47,629 nucleotides of DNA from Prochlorococcus sp. AG-670-O17 (GCA_003211315.1 QCTC01000007.1:1-47629), one strand, 5' to 3'; shown: positions 16,291 through 23,093, numbered from the stretch's first letter. Numbers and translations: made by a program. Notes: generated by a model from the letters alone, not told the origin.

Positions 16291-16607
16291 TAATTTTATT
16301 ATTTTTAAACTCAAGATATTCACTTAATGATCGTTTATTAAATAAAGTCCAAAAATAACTTTTCCCAAATTCAAACTAAATTAAATTTATCTTTAGGGAA
16401 ATCTAAGTAACTTGTAAATTGAGAATATAAATTTTCTGTTAAATCCAATAATATCTAGGTTTAATAGTAACGGTAGTAATTAATAGTAGTTATATTTAAT
16501 AAATCTCATGTTGAGATTAAGTATATATTCATTGTGAATTTTTCTAGAAAATACTTAATATTTTCTATCCAATCAATCCCTAATGTAATCAATCCACTTT
16601 TGAACCC
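16291..16607 (+). other. 317-bp non-coding stretch with an inverted repeat
   Basis: No supportable ORF. AATCTCA-TGT-TGAGATT (16502-16518) is a perfect 7-bp inverted repeat with a 3-bp centre, about 90 bp upstream of the 83-aa gene, and could be an operator. The rest is AT-rich sequence without clear signals. Confidence 0.45.
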
Positions 16608-16859
16608 ATGACCATAAAAGAATTAAAATTAAATTACAAAAAGCTTTTAAATAAAGCAGATAAAGCCAATGGCCGCAAAGAAACTGTTTCTTTTTTGAAT
16701 AGAGCTGCTAAACTCAACTCCAAGATCTACTCTAAAACCAAGACTAATTGCATCAAATGCAATGGTGTGGGTTACTTAAGAATCTCATTAGACGAAGCCA
16801 GAACTTGTCTTTGCTGTTACGGAAAAGGTTTTTTGATGGAAGAGATCCAAAGATTTTAA
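16608..16859 (+). CDS. Small DnaJ-type zinc-finger protein (83 aa)
   Basis: The N-terminal half is a basic helix (about 1-45). The C-terminal half holds two CxxCxGxG-like units, CIKCNGVGY and CLCCYGKGF, which together could bind one zinc ion as in half of the DnaJ cysteine-rich domain. There is no J domain. Such stand-alone zinc modules occur in cyanobacteria and plastids; the role here is unknown. The gene has no SD and no operon partner closer than 22 nt. Confidence 0.7.
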   Translation: MTIKELKLNYKKLLNKADKANGRKETVSFLNRAAKLNSKIYSKTKTNCIKCNGVGYLRISLDEARTCLCCYGKGFLMEEIQRF

Positions 16860-16881
16860 CTCTTTAAATATTTAATTAGAA

Positions 16882-17037
16882 ATGAAAGATCTCATTCAAG
16901 CTCATAAAAAGTTAATAAGTACGGTTAAAGAGCAGATGGGGTTTTCAGATTATGGAATGTATTGGTTAGCTTTTATTGAAGGTGGATTAACCATATGGTT
17001 GTTAGAAAGGATATTCTTTCACTGGTTAAAATTTTAA
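16882..17037 (+). CDS. Small membrane-associated protein (51 aa)
   Basis: ATG to TAA, starting MKDLIQAHKKLISTVKEQMG. A charged helix is followed by a hydrophobic, Trp-containing C-terminus (MYWLAFIEGG, LTIWLLERIFFHWL). It lies 22 nt after the zinc-finger gene on the same strand. No family is recognised. Confidence 0.55.
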   Translation: MKDLIQAHKKLISTVKEQMGFSDYGMYWLAFIEGGLTIWLLERIFFHWLKF

Positions 17038-17137
17038 AGAAAAATTTTAATTATTTGAAAAATAAATTCTAATTTTTTTTCAGCTTAAGATTATCGTTTC
17101 TATATAAATAGTTGTAGGATGATAAAAAACTAATCAT

Positions 17138-17365
17138 ATGCAATTATTAGGTTTAATTTTACTCGCTGCTAGTAGCTGGTATCTCTGGAAATTAACTTCA
17201 AAATTTCTTGATGAGCCAACAAAAAAAGAGCTTTCGAATAGTTTTAATGGGTTAAAAAATAAATTGAAAGAAAGTAAAGAAAGTTTTTCAAAAGCAAAAA
17301 TAAGTGAAGCTTGGGACAAGTATAAAGAGGAAGGCGGCGCTCTTTCTAATAAAGATAAAAAATAG
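17138..17365 (+). CDS. Small N-terminally anchored protein (75 aa)
   Basis: One N-terminal membrane helix (MQLLGLILLAASSWYLWKL) is followed by a lysine-rich amphipathic region (about 28-62). It starts a tight run of four tiny membrane-protein genes; its TAG overlaps the GTG start of the next gene by one base. Function unknown. Confidence 0.6.
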   Translation: MQLLGLILLAASSWYLWKLTSKFLDEPTKKELSNSFNGLKNKLKESKESFSKAKISEAWDKYKEEGGALSNKDKK

Positions 17366-17619
17366 TGGAAATTTTTAGTATCACAAGCTTTACTAAAGAA
17401 ATATCTCGTATTGACCTAATTGGTATTTTGGTTGGGCATTTAGTATTTGCTATAGCTTTAACTCAAATTTTGGACTGGACATGGCTTAAGAATTTAATGA
17501 GTGAGGAGGATAAATTAAAAATGCTAAATAGCTACACATGGAAAGACTTATTGGTTGACGGAGCAATCGTTGCTGTAGTTATTGGAATTATTTTTCTCAT
17601 CGTAAGTATATTTCTATAA
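17365..17619 (+). CDS. Small two-TM protein (84 aa, GTG start)
   Basis: Two hydrophobic helices (about 18-36 and 65-84) are separated by a charged loop with MSEEDKLKMLNSYTWKDLLV. The GTG start overlaps the upstream stop (TAGTG), indicating translational coupling, and is the only start that fits. No family is recognised. Confidence 0.6.
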   Translation: MEIFSITSFTKEISRIDLIGILVGHLVFAIALTQILDWTWLKNLMSEEDKLKMLNSYTWKDLLVDGAIVAVVIGIIFLIVSIFL

Positions 17620-17709
17620 ATGAACATCACATATATACTTTTGATATTTTTATTAGCCTCATTACTAATTTTTTCTCAAATAGTAAAGTCTTCAGAAAAA
17701 TCCCCATAA
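17620..17709 (+). CDS. Single-span peptide (29 aa)
   Basis: ATG immediately follows the stop of the 84-aa gene. The sequence begins MNITYILLIFLLASLLIFSQ, one membrane helix with a short polar tail. Its position in a run with 0-3 nt gaps is the main support. Confidence 0.5.
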   Translation: MNITYILLIFLLASLLIFSQIVKSSEKSP

Positions 17710-17712
17710 TAA

Positions 17713-17814
17713 ATGTCAGAAATTTCTAGCAACTCATCGTCAGGTTGGTATTTAATAGCAATCGTAAGTACAATTTCTTTTTTAGCTTTGATATATTTTG
17801 GGAAAACAAAATAA
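17713..17814 (+). CDS. Single-span peptide (33 aa)
   Basis: ATG to TAA. A polar serine-rich lead (MSEISSNSSSGW) is followed by one hydrophobic helix (YLIAIVSTISFLALIYFG) and a basic end. It starts 3 nt after the preceding stop and closes the four-gene run. Size and layout recall small photosynthetic-complex subunits, but no match is known to me. Confidence 0.5.
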   Translation: MSEISSNSSSGWYLIAIVSTISFLALIYFGKTK

Positions 17815-17885
17815 ACAGCATTAATTAATTTTTTAATTATGTCATAAATAAAATTTGTTAATTGACTTCTGATTAAAAATTACAA

Positions 17886-18614
17886 ATGAAAAGGCTAATA
17901 GTTTTACAACATTTAGAAATAGAAGGACCAGGGCTTTTTTATCAGATAGCTAAGGAGAGGGAGATGAATATAGAAATCATCCGTCTGGACCTAGGTGATG
18001 GCCTACCTAAAACTATTAAAGACGATTTACTTTTAATAATGGGTGGACCAATGGGAGTCAAAGATATTGGGAGCACAAAATATCCATGGCTAAAAAAAGA
18101 AAGTGATTTTATAAAGTCAGAATTAAAAAAAAAGACAAGTATTATCGGAGTTTGCTTAGGAGCTCAGTTATTAGCAAACGCAGCAGGAGGAGATGTCGAA
18201 ATTTTAAAACAAGGATCTCCTCCTAAACCCTTACCAGAAATTGGATGGTCTCAAGTTTTTTTTAATCAATCAAATAATGACTTAAAGAAATTTTGTGAAA
18301 CTCCTTTTCATGTCCTGCATTGGCATGGCGATAGAATTTTATTACCAAAAAATGCCGAACTCATAGCCAGTAGTATGCGTTGTAAAGAGCAATTTTTTAA
18401 GATTGGGGATTTAGCTTACGGTTTACAATTCCACGTCGAGTTAAGTAAAGAAATGACAGAAAGATGGATAAATGAGGATAAATTATTTATAACCAAAGGA
18501 TTAGGTCCAAAAGGTCAATCCATTCTAAGGGAGGAAGATAAACAGTACGGAGAGAAAACAATCTTAAAAAGAAAGCAATTAATAAATAAACTTTTTAATT
18601 TACTAGGCAAATAA
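17886..18614 (+). CDS. Class I glutamine amidotransferase
   Basis: A 242-aa GATase1 domain like that of GMP synthase but free-standing. Motifs are MGGPMGVKD (52-60), the nucleophile elbow GVCLGAQ with Cys90, and the catalytic pair in LQFHVELS (His183, Glu185). The acceptor substrate is unknown; similar proteins are annotated simply as GMP-synthase-like amidotransferases. It is monocistronic and closed by a terminator hairpin just past the stop. Confidence 0.85.
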   Translation: MKRLIVLQHLEIEGPGLFYQIAKEREMNIEIIRLDLGDGLPKTIKDDLLLIMGGPMGVKDIGSTKYPWLKKESDFIKSELKKKTSIIGVCLGAQLLANAAGGDVEILKQGSPPKPLPEIGWSQVFFNQSNNDLKKFCETPFHVLHWHGDRILLPKNAELIASSMRCKEQFFKIGDLAYGLQFHVELSKEMTERWINEDKLFITKGLGPKGQSILREEDKQYGEKTILKRKQLINKLFNLLGK

Positions 18615-18650
18615 AAAAGCCCTGTCACTTCATGAGAAACAGAGCTTTTA
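18615..18650 (+). terminator. Terminator hairpin after the amidotransferase gene
   Basis: AAAAGCCCTGT pairs with ACAGAGCTTTT across a loop of about 13 nt, with one mismatch, and ends in a short T run. It directly follows the stop at 18614. Confidence 0.65.
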
Positions 18651-18665
18651 ATATTTATTTAATTT

Positions 18666-18788
18666 TTATATAAATCTATTAATAATAAATCCTTTCTTCT
18701 TTATTAAAGAATAAGAGACCAATGAAAAGGTTGTAGATACTGATTTCACGGTCTCTTTTGTAACCGTAATTTTCGGTAGATACGACAA
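18666..18788 (-). CDS. Possible 40-aa peptide with a strong SD, or a structured RNA
   Basis: AAAGGAGGTGA lies 7 nt before a TTG, an ideal SD in a genome where SDs are rare. The frame from TTG starts MSYLPKITVTKETVKS and runs 40 codons. Another frame gives the short basic stretch HCRIYRKLRLQKRP. The sequence also contains an 8-bp inverted repeat (AAGAGACC 18713-18720, GGTCTCTT 18750-18757). It is unclear whether this is a peptide gene or an RNA. Confidence 0.4.
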   Translation of the reverse strand: MSYLPKITVTKETVKSVSTTFSLVSYSLIKKKGFIINRFI

Positions 18789-18923
18789 TGAATCACCTCC
18801 TTTACTAATATTTCTCTTAAGATAACCAAAATCATTAAATAAAGGAACTAAACATATTAAAATTTAAAGCTTTTTTTAACAAATCATTTTTTATAAGCCA
18901 GAGTTCAAGAAAATAAATTAAAT

Positions 18924-19607
18924 CTACCAAGGCAAAATCTCTCCATTAGTATGCCAAAATGTCCCAGTATTATTTTTATTAAGAGAGTCGATACGTTTTA
19001 AAAGTCCATTTGCGGATTCTAATGTAGATATACCATTTTTTGTAAATCCAGTCATACGAGTACTTACTAAACCTGGATGCAAAATAGCAACATAAATATC
19101 GTCTTTTAACAAATCTCTTGAAAGTGATTTCGCTGCCATGGATAAAGCCACTTTAGACATCCTATAACCATAGGAACTACCGGATGAATTATCACCAATG
19201 GATCCCATTCTGCTCGTGATAAAACCAATCTTTGAAAACTTTTTTAAAAGACCTTTCAGTGATTTAGTCATAGAAAGAGGACTTAAAGCATTTACTACAA
19301 ATTGACGAATAATACTTTCATGATCAAAATTATCAATCGAATTAAATTCATAAATACCTGCATTATGAATTAAACAATCTAATTCGACTCCTGATAATGC
19401 TTGCCTTAAATTATTGATTGAAACCTCTGAAGAAATATCAATACCTTCTTCAATTCTTACCCCTAAGTTTTTTAAATCTGAAGAAGCCTCTCTACAGGTA
19501 GCTATTACCTTATCTCCTCTCTCAATAATTTGTTTACATAATTCCAATCCAATTCCTCTGTTTGAGCCAGTTATGAGGTAAGTAGACATATTTTTAGATA
19601 ATTTCAA
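18924..19607 (-). CDS. Short-chain dehydrogenase/reductase
   Basis: A 227-aa classical SDR. The cofactor motif is TGSNRGIG (about 13-20), then HNAG (about 85), the catalytic Ser in ITSRMGS, and YxxxK as YRMSK. Substrate is not predictable; the closest flavour is the C-factor-like SDRs. Translation may start at the second Met (MSTYLITGS, residue 7), since the family begins just before TGSNRG. Single gene, divergent from the 87-aa ORF. Confidence 0.85.
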   Translation of the reverse strand: MKLSKNMSTYLITGSNRGIGLELCKQIIERGDKVIATCREASSDLKNLGVRIEEGIDISSEVSINNLRQALSGVELDCLIHNAGIYEFNSIDNFDHESIIRQFVVNALSPLSMTKSLKGLLKKFSKIGFITSRMGSIGDNSSGSSYGYRMSKVALSMAAKSLSRDLLKDDIYVAILHPGLVSTRMTGFTKNGISTLESANGLLKRIDSLNKNNTGTFWHTNGEILPW

Positions 19608-19691
19608 ATATTATAATTTCTGAAGCCTTAAAAAAAAATTAATTACTAATTCATTCAGTTTAATGGAAAGAATTTTGGTTATAATCCAAAA

Positions 19692-19955
19692 ATGTCAGAA
19701 AGCAAAAGTCCATTAGACAGAATTTATAGATTAATAGCATCACATGCTTGGATGACTGAGAACGAAGCAAAAGTATTATTAGTAATGATGTATGCATCCG
19801 GAACAAAGTCTTTAGGATTGGAGGGTAAAGGTTTAAACAAATTTATGGAAAGGTCATTAGAAAAAATGTGTTCTGATAACAAAGAAAATTTACAAGAATA
19901 TCTTTTAAAAATTAAAGATAAATTTCCCAACAATGAATTAATTTCAGAAGATTAA
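19692..19955 (+). CDS. Hypothetical soluble protein (87 aa)
   Basis: An 87-aa helical protein starting MSESKSPLDRIYRLIASHAW. No membrane segment; one Cys. It lies 3 nt before the next ORF, so the two are probably one operon. No family is recognised. Confidence 0.55.
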   Translation: MSESKSPLDRIYRLIASHAWMTENEAKVLLVMMYASGTKSLGLEGKGLNKFMERSLEKMCSDNKENLQEYLLKIKDKFPNNELISED

Positions 19956-19958
19956 TTT

Positions 19959-20162
19959 ATGGAGATCTTAAATCAAGAATTTACTCAAGAAATAATTAGA
20001 CTTACTTGGAGAAATCCTGTTTTTATGGCTGTCGCAATAGCATTGATATGGCTAATCCCACAATTATTAATTAGAAGAATTTTGTCAGAAAATTATAAGA
20101 AAAAGAAATTAGAAAAACAAAAAGACAAGATTGGAAAACTATACCCTAAAACTCTAAAATAA
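19959..20162 (+). CDS. Small single-TM protein (67 aa)
   Basis: One hydrophobic helix (about 20-38, FMAVAIALIWLIPQLLI) is followed by a strongly basic tail (KKKKLEKQKDKIGKLYPK). It is positioned 3 nt after the 87-aa ORF. Function unknown. Confidence 0.55.
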   Translation: MEILNQEFTQEIIRLTWRNPVFMAVAIALIWLIPQLLIRRILSENYKKKKLEKQKDKIGKLYPKTLK

Positions 20163-20211
20163 AAAATTAAGCTTAATAGTAAATTTAGATTAGTTTGAGA
20201 GAATTTTTTTT

Positions 20212-20415
20212 ATGGATTATAAAATTGTAAGAATTGATGGAAAAGAAGATGATGTTACATCGCAATCTTTTTCAAACTTTGCAGATGCTTATGATTTATT
20301 AGATGAAATATATGGAGATCTATGTTGTTCAGATGTTGATTATGGAGATACTATTTCTTACGATATTGTAGAAGATAAGAAAAAAGAAAAAAAAATTCAT
20401 GAAAAAGGAATTTGA
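20212..20415 (+). CDS. Small acidic protein (67 aa)
   Basis: A soluble, acidic 67-aa protein (SFSNFADAYDLLDEIYGDLC, then basic KKKEKKIHEK). Its 3' end overlaps the next ORF by 17 nt in another frame. Similar short acidic proteins are frequent in Prochlorococcus islands; no function is known. Confidence 0.55.
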   Translation: MDYKIVRIDGKEDDVTSQSFSNFADAYDLLDEIYGDLCCSDVDYGDTISYDIVEDKKKEKKIHEKGI

Positions 20416-20617
20416 AACTTGGGAACCTACTTATGAACAAAATATTGGGATAGTTTCAAGTGTTTATGAATTTATTAAAGAGGAGCTTTCTGAGCTTCAA
20501 GAAATAACGGAATGTCCTGATTCTTTTATTTATGATTTCATTGCAAGAATCCAACATGAGTGGCATCCAAAATCATGTCACTCATTGGCTAGGAATCACC
20601 ATAAGAATGAGAAATGA
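20399..20617 (+). CDS. Hypothetical small protein (72 aa)
   Basis: A 72-aa soluble protein starting MKKEFETWEPTYEQNIGIVS, ending rich in His (HEWHPKSCHSLARNHHKNEK), which might bind metal. It overlaps the preceding ORF by 17 nt. The downstream start does not offer a better ATG, so the overlap is kept. Confidence 0.5.
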   Translation: MKKEFETWEPTYEQNIGIVSSVYEFIKEELSELQEITECPDSFIYDFIARIQHEWHPKSCHSLARNHHKNEK

Positions 20618-20717
20618 GACAATAAATTTTTAACAATTCATAAGATTAAAAAATAATACAATTGTTTTACTCATTGATTTATTTTTAATATTATTCAAAA
20701 TTAAATATTATTAAAAA

Positions 20718-20804
20718 ATGATTATTCGAGTATTGGGTATAGTTTTGATTCTTGGAACTATTGCTTATTATGGTTTAGTTTTAACAGGTAATAGCACGTT
20801 ATAA
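20718..20804 (+). CDS. Single-span peptide (28 aa)
   Basis: ATG to TAA: MIIRVLGIVLILGTIAYYGL and a short polar end, one membrane helix. It resembles in size the tiny photosystem/cytochrome subunits, but no match is recognised. It precedes the Trp-rich gene by 27 nt. Confidence 0.45.
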   Translation: MIIRVLGIVLILGTIAYYGLVLTGNSTL

Positions 20805-20831
20805 AATTCTTTTTTTTATTTGAAATAATAT

Positions 20832-21038
20832 ATGAAATGGCCTCCCACAAATTGCTGGACAGCACCAAAAACAATAGAAGGAAATCGTCATTATCAAGTA
20901 AAGGCTTATGGTGGTAAAAACGAAAAAAGATGGGTAGATCTTTTTCCAACAAAAAACAAACAAGATATTAAGAGGATTTCTTGGTTAACTCTAAAATCAA
21001 AATGGACTAGCGGTTGGTTGAGGCTTCCAAAAGATTGA
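20832..21038 (+). CDS. TIGR02450-type small Trp-rich protein
   Basis: A 68-aa protein with the family pattern of a Trp/Pro start (MKWPPTNCWTAP), RHYQVKAYGG, RWVDLFP and the closing ISWLTLKSKWTSGW. It has five or more Trp in 68 residues. The family occurs in cyanobacteria and marine bacteria; function unknown. Confidence 0.75.
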   Translation: MKWPPTNCWTAPKTIEGNRHYQVKAYGGKNEKRWVDLFPTKNKQDIKRISWLTLKSKWTSGWLRLPKD

Positions 21039-21230
21039 GAAATTTAAATTATTCCAAAAGACCCTAAGATAAATTTTAGTGATATTTTAAACATAAGATT
21101 TTTGATTAAAATCGTTAGTTAAATTATTTAAGAAAGTTTATGAATAATTATTATTAACTAATTTTTTGTAAAGATTCATACTTTAATAAAAAACTCTTTC
21201 TTTTAATATCCAAAAAGAAATAAATTTAAA

Positions 21231-21392
21231 ATGAAGAAAGAGCAAAAAAAGAAATTTCCTAATAAAAAAATAATCAGCTCAGCAAAATTTGAAGCTAAAG
21301 AACAATTTACTAAATCAGCATTAGAAAATTTAAAAACTGAAAATGAGAGGATTGTTAATTCATTAAAAGAATCTGGTGAAATAGATTATTAA
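21231..21392 (+). CDS. Small charged protein, paralogue of the ORF at 16150 (53 aa)
   Basis: ATG to TAA. A lysine-rich N-terminus (MKKEQKKKFPNKKIISSAKF) is followed by LENLKTENERIVNSLKE, which aligns with LDILTEENDRLLKSLKR of the 46-aa ORF 5 kb upstream. A terminator hairpin follows. Function unknown. Confidence 0.6.
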   Translation: MKKEQKKKFPNKKIISSAKFEAKEQFTKSALENLKTENERIVNSLKESGEIDY

Positions 21393-21417
21393 ACTTTCCA
21401 ATCTTCATAAATTTAAT

Positions 21418-21460
21418 AAAAGACTACAGAACAAATAATTATTAACTAATATAGTCTTTT
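21418..21460 (+). terminator. Terminator hairpin (AAAAGACTA / TAGTCTTTT)
   Basis: A 9-bp inverted repeat with a loop of about 25 nt ends in TCTTTT, about 25 nt after the stop of the 53-aa ORF. Confidence 0.5.
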
Positions 21461-21474
21461 AACTATATTAAATA

Positions 21475-21594
21475 ATGGATAAAATTTCTTTAGCAAATTC
21501 ACATCTACCTCAACTTATAGGTTTAGTATTAATGTCAATTGGCTACACTCTTGGAAACAAGTTTTACCTACCTCAAGTAAACAAAAATAACTAA
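21475..21594 (+). CDS. Small membrane peptide (39 aa)
   Basis: ATG to TAA: MDKISLANSHLPQLIGLVLM then SIGYTLGNKFYLPQVNKNN, one moderately hydrophobic helix in the middle. It precedes the hli pair by about 170 nt. Family not recognised. Confidence 0.45.
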   Translation: MDKISLANSHLPQLIGLVLMSIGYTLGNKFYLPQVNKNN

Positions 21595-21650
21595 CAAATA
21601 AATATATTTAGAGAAAAACTTTTTTAATTTATAAATTCAATAGACTTAAT

Positions 21651-21681
21651 CTAGGCAGTTATGTGACAATAGTGTGCCTAG
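21651..21681. repeat. Inverted repeat upstream of hli genes
   Basis: CTAGGCA (21651-21657) and TGCCTAG (21675-21681) form a perfect 7-bp inverted repeat about 85-115 nt before the hli ATG. It is followed by GCGCAAAAATACC and a T-run. It could be a terminator for the 39-aa ORF or an operator for light-responsive hli expression. Confidence 0.4.
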
Positions 21682-21765
21682 TTGCGCAAAAATACCTTTT
21701 TTTCCCTTTTTTTATTACAATACGTAAATTTTGTGTTACATTAATTAATAATTATTTTTTTAGTA

Positions 21766-21900
21766 ATGTCAAAAATTAAATCTGTTGAAAAAGAAAAAAT
21801 TGTTGCTGAAAGACTCAATGGGAGATTTGCGATGATTGGGTTTATTGCGGCGGTTGGAGCTTATTTAACAACTGGTCAAATCATACCTGGATTCGTTTAA
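21766..21900 (+). CDS. hli: High-light-inducible protein (44 aa)
   Basis: A one-helix Hli/Scp protein. The chlorophyll-binding motif is complete: AERLNGRFAMIGFIAAVGAY, with the Glu and Asn/Arg ligand residues. The end GQIIPGF is typical. Hlis bind chlorophyll and carotenoid, protecting photosystem II assembly and repair under high light. The next hli gene begins 4 nt later, so the two are co-transcribed. Confidence 0.92.
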   Translation: MSKIKSVEKEKIVAERLNGRFAMIGFIAAVGAYLTTGQIIPGFV

Positions 21901-21904
21901 TCTA

Positions 21905-22159
21905 ATGAGCCCACTTACTGGTTTTATAATCATCGTTATAGCTATAACATTGCAATTTACTCTTTACACCATAAAGAGATTACAAGAGCCTTTAGAGCCC
22001 AATTTATTTGATACCCAAAAATCCCCCAAAATGAACAACAAGACAACAAGCTATTGGAAGAATGCCGAAATAACAAATGGAAGGTTAGCTATGGTTGGTT
22101 TATTGGCCTTGGTTGTTAATTATGGTTTTTTTGGATGGATAATTCCTGGATTTATTTAA
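21905..22159 (+). CDS. hli: High-light-inducible protein with an extra N-terminal helix (84 aa)
   Basis: The C-terminal half is a standard Hli domain (NAEITNGRLAMVGLLALVVN, then GWIIPGF). The first 23 residues (GFIIIVIAITLQFTLYTI) form a second membrane helix absent from most short Hlis. A soluble linker (about 25-50) joins the two helices. It lies 4 nt after the 44-aa hli. If the start at 21905 were wrong the extra helix would vanish, but no internal Met precedes the Hli domain except Met44. Confidence 0.88.
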   Translation: MSPLTGFIIIVIAITLQFTLYTIKRLQEPLEPNLFDTQKSPKMNNKTTSYWKNAEITNGRLAMVGLLALVVNYGFFGWIIPGFI

Positions 22160-22289
22160 ATAGTTATGATTGCAAATATTGTTTGAACAAACCATAAAAC
22201 TTGTTATGAATTCTAATAAATTTCCTCAATAATAAAATCAACATTTTAACTTTACGTCCAATAATAGCGTTCCACTTATAATTGATTAG

Positions 22290-22312
22290 GGTAACTTTTT
22301 ATAAGTTACCTA
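22290..22312 (+). terminator. Terminator hairpin GGTAACTT-TTTAT-AAGTTACC
   Basis: A perfect 8-bp stem with a 5-nt loop, followed by TATTTTGTCT, about 130 nt beyond the second hli stop. It probably ends the hli transcript. Confidence 0.65.
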
Positions 22313-22331
22313 TTTTGTCTTAATATTTAAA

Positions 22332-22412
22332 AGCTTAATTTATTCAAATCCGTTAGCAAGTTCTTCTTAACAGACTAAAGATGTGGAAGAATTAACTTGT
22401 AATCAATAAGCT
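22332..22412. ncRNA. Candidate structured RNA or nested hairpin
   Basis: AGCTTA (22332-22337) pairs with TAAGCT (22407-22412), enclosing CAAGTTCTTCTT (22357-22368) that pairs with GGAAGAATTAACTTG (22385-22399, one bulge). The long nested stem lies between the hli terminator and the minus-strand three-gene operon. It could end the minus-strand transcript or be a small RNA. Confidence 0.35.
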
Positions 22413-22438
22413 ATTTGGGATAGGAAGATTTAAAAAAG

Positions 22439-22657
22439 TTAATCACAATAAAATAAACAATGCTGATTAGTAGGATGACTTGAACATTCCTTATTCCAAT
22501 AATTTTTGATTAAAGATTCTAAATTTTTTTCATTATTTTTTCTTAGGTATTCAGGAATATAAGTATATGAAACTAATTCTTCGTTAGCGTTATTAAAGTA
22601 GTTTTGGAAGTCATTAAAGTACTTTGGCAGAACTGTAAATTGCGTTTGAATCTTCAT
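22439..22657 (-). CDS. Small Cys-containing protein (72 aa), third of three
   Basis: 72 aa starting MKIQTQFTVLPKYFNDFQNY and ending KECSSHPTNQHCLFYCD with three cysteines in 14 residues. The SD is AGGAG, 6 nt before the ATG. It follows the 60-aa ORF by 13 nt. No signal peptide is obvious. Family unknown; the Cys cluster suggests metal binding or disulfides. Confidence 0.65.
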   Translation of the reverse strand: MKIQTQFTVLPKYFNDFQNYFNNANEELVSYTYIPEYLRKNNEKNLESLIKNYWNKECSSHPTNQHCLFYCD

Positions 22658-22670
22658 GTTTTTCTCCTAG

Positions 22671-22853
22671 TTAGTAATGAAAATAAGGAATTTCTTCTAA
22701 TGGCTTTCGAACAAAAGAACAGATCCCAAATTGCATGCATTCCATTTGTTCATCAGTTAAAGTTTTTGATTTTGACTCAATAGCATTAAAATTATTTAGA
22801 AAAGAATTGACTGCATTTTGGAGCATATGTTTATATGGATTCCTGCAAGACAT
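22671..22853 (-). CDS. Small Cys-containing protein (60 aa), second of three
   Basis: 60 aa, starting MSCRNPYKHMLQNAVNSFLN, with Cys at 3, 39 and 45 (MECMQFGICSF). The SD is AAAGGAGG, 6 nt before the ATG. It is the middle gene of the minus-strand operon. No family is recognised. Confidence 0.65.
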   Translation of the reverse strand: MSCRNPYKHMLQNAVNSFLNNFNAIESKSKTLTDEQMECMQFGICSFVRKPLEEIPYFHY

Positions 22854-22889
22854 GATTAACCTCCTTTTTTAGAAATGTTTCAAACCCTA

Positions 22890-23051
22890 TTATTCAATAG
22901 TGCAATAAGGATCACTTTGTGATTTGCTGCAAAAAATTGTTTTGCGTAGATAAGCTTTTTCATATTGATTATAAATATTTTGAGTCATAAAAACTCCAAA
23001 ATAAATAAGTAACATAGTCAGTATTAGTAGCTCTAATCCTAAGTTGGTCAC
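22890..23051 (-). CDS. Small membrane-anchored Cys protein (53 aa, GTG start), first of three
   Basis: GTG to TAA. It opens (M)TNLGLELLILTMLLIYFGVF, one membrane helix, then a polar part ending FCSKSQSDPYC-TIE, two Cys spaced ten residues apart. AAAGGAGG lies 8 nt before the GTG; the GTG overlaps a TGA in another frame. The shared Cys-x9-Cys style of ending with the 72-aa ORF hints at related function. Confidence 0.6.
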   Translation of the reverse strand: MTNLGLELLILTMLLIYFGVFMTQNIYNQYEKAYLRKTIFCSKSQSDPYCTIE

Positions 23052-23083
23052 ACTGATAACCTCCTTTAATTTAGTTGTTATTT

Positions 23084-23093
23084 AGTACGTACT
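23084..23093. repeat. Palindrome AGTACGTACT upstream of the Cys-protein operon
   Basis: A perfect 10-bp palindrome about 33-42 nt before the GTG at 23051, in the expected promoter region of the three-gene operon. It could be an operator. Confidence 0.35.
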
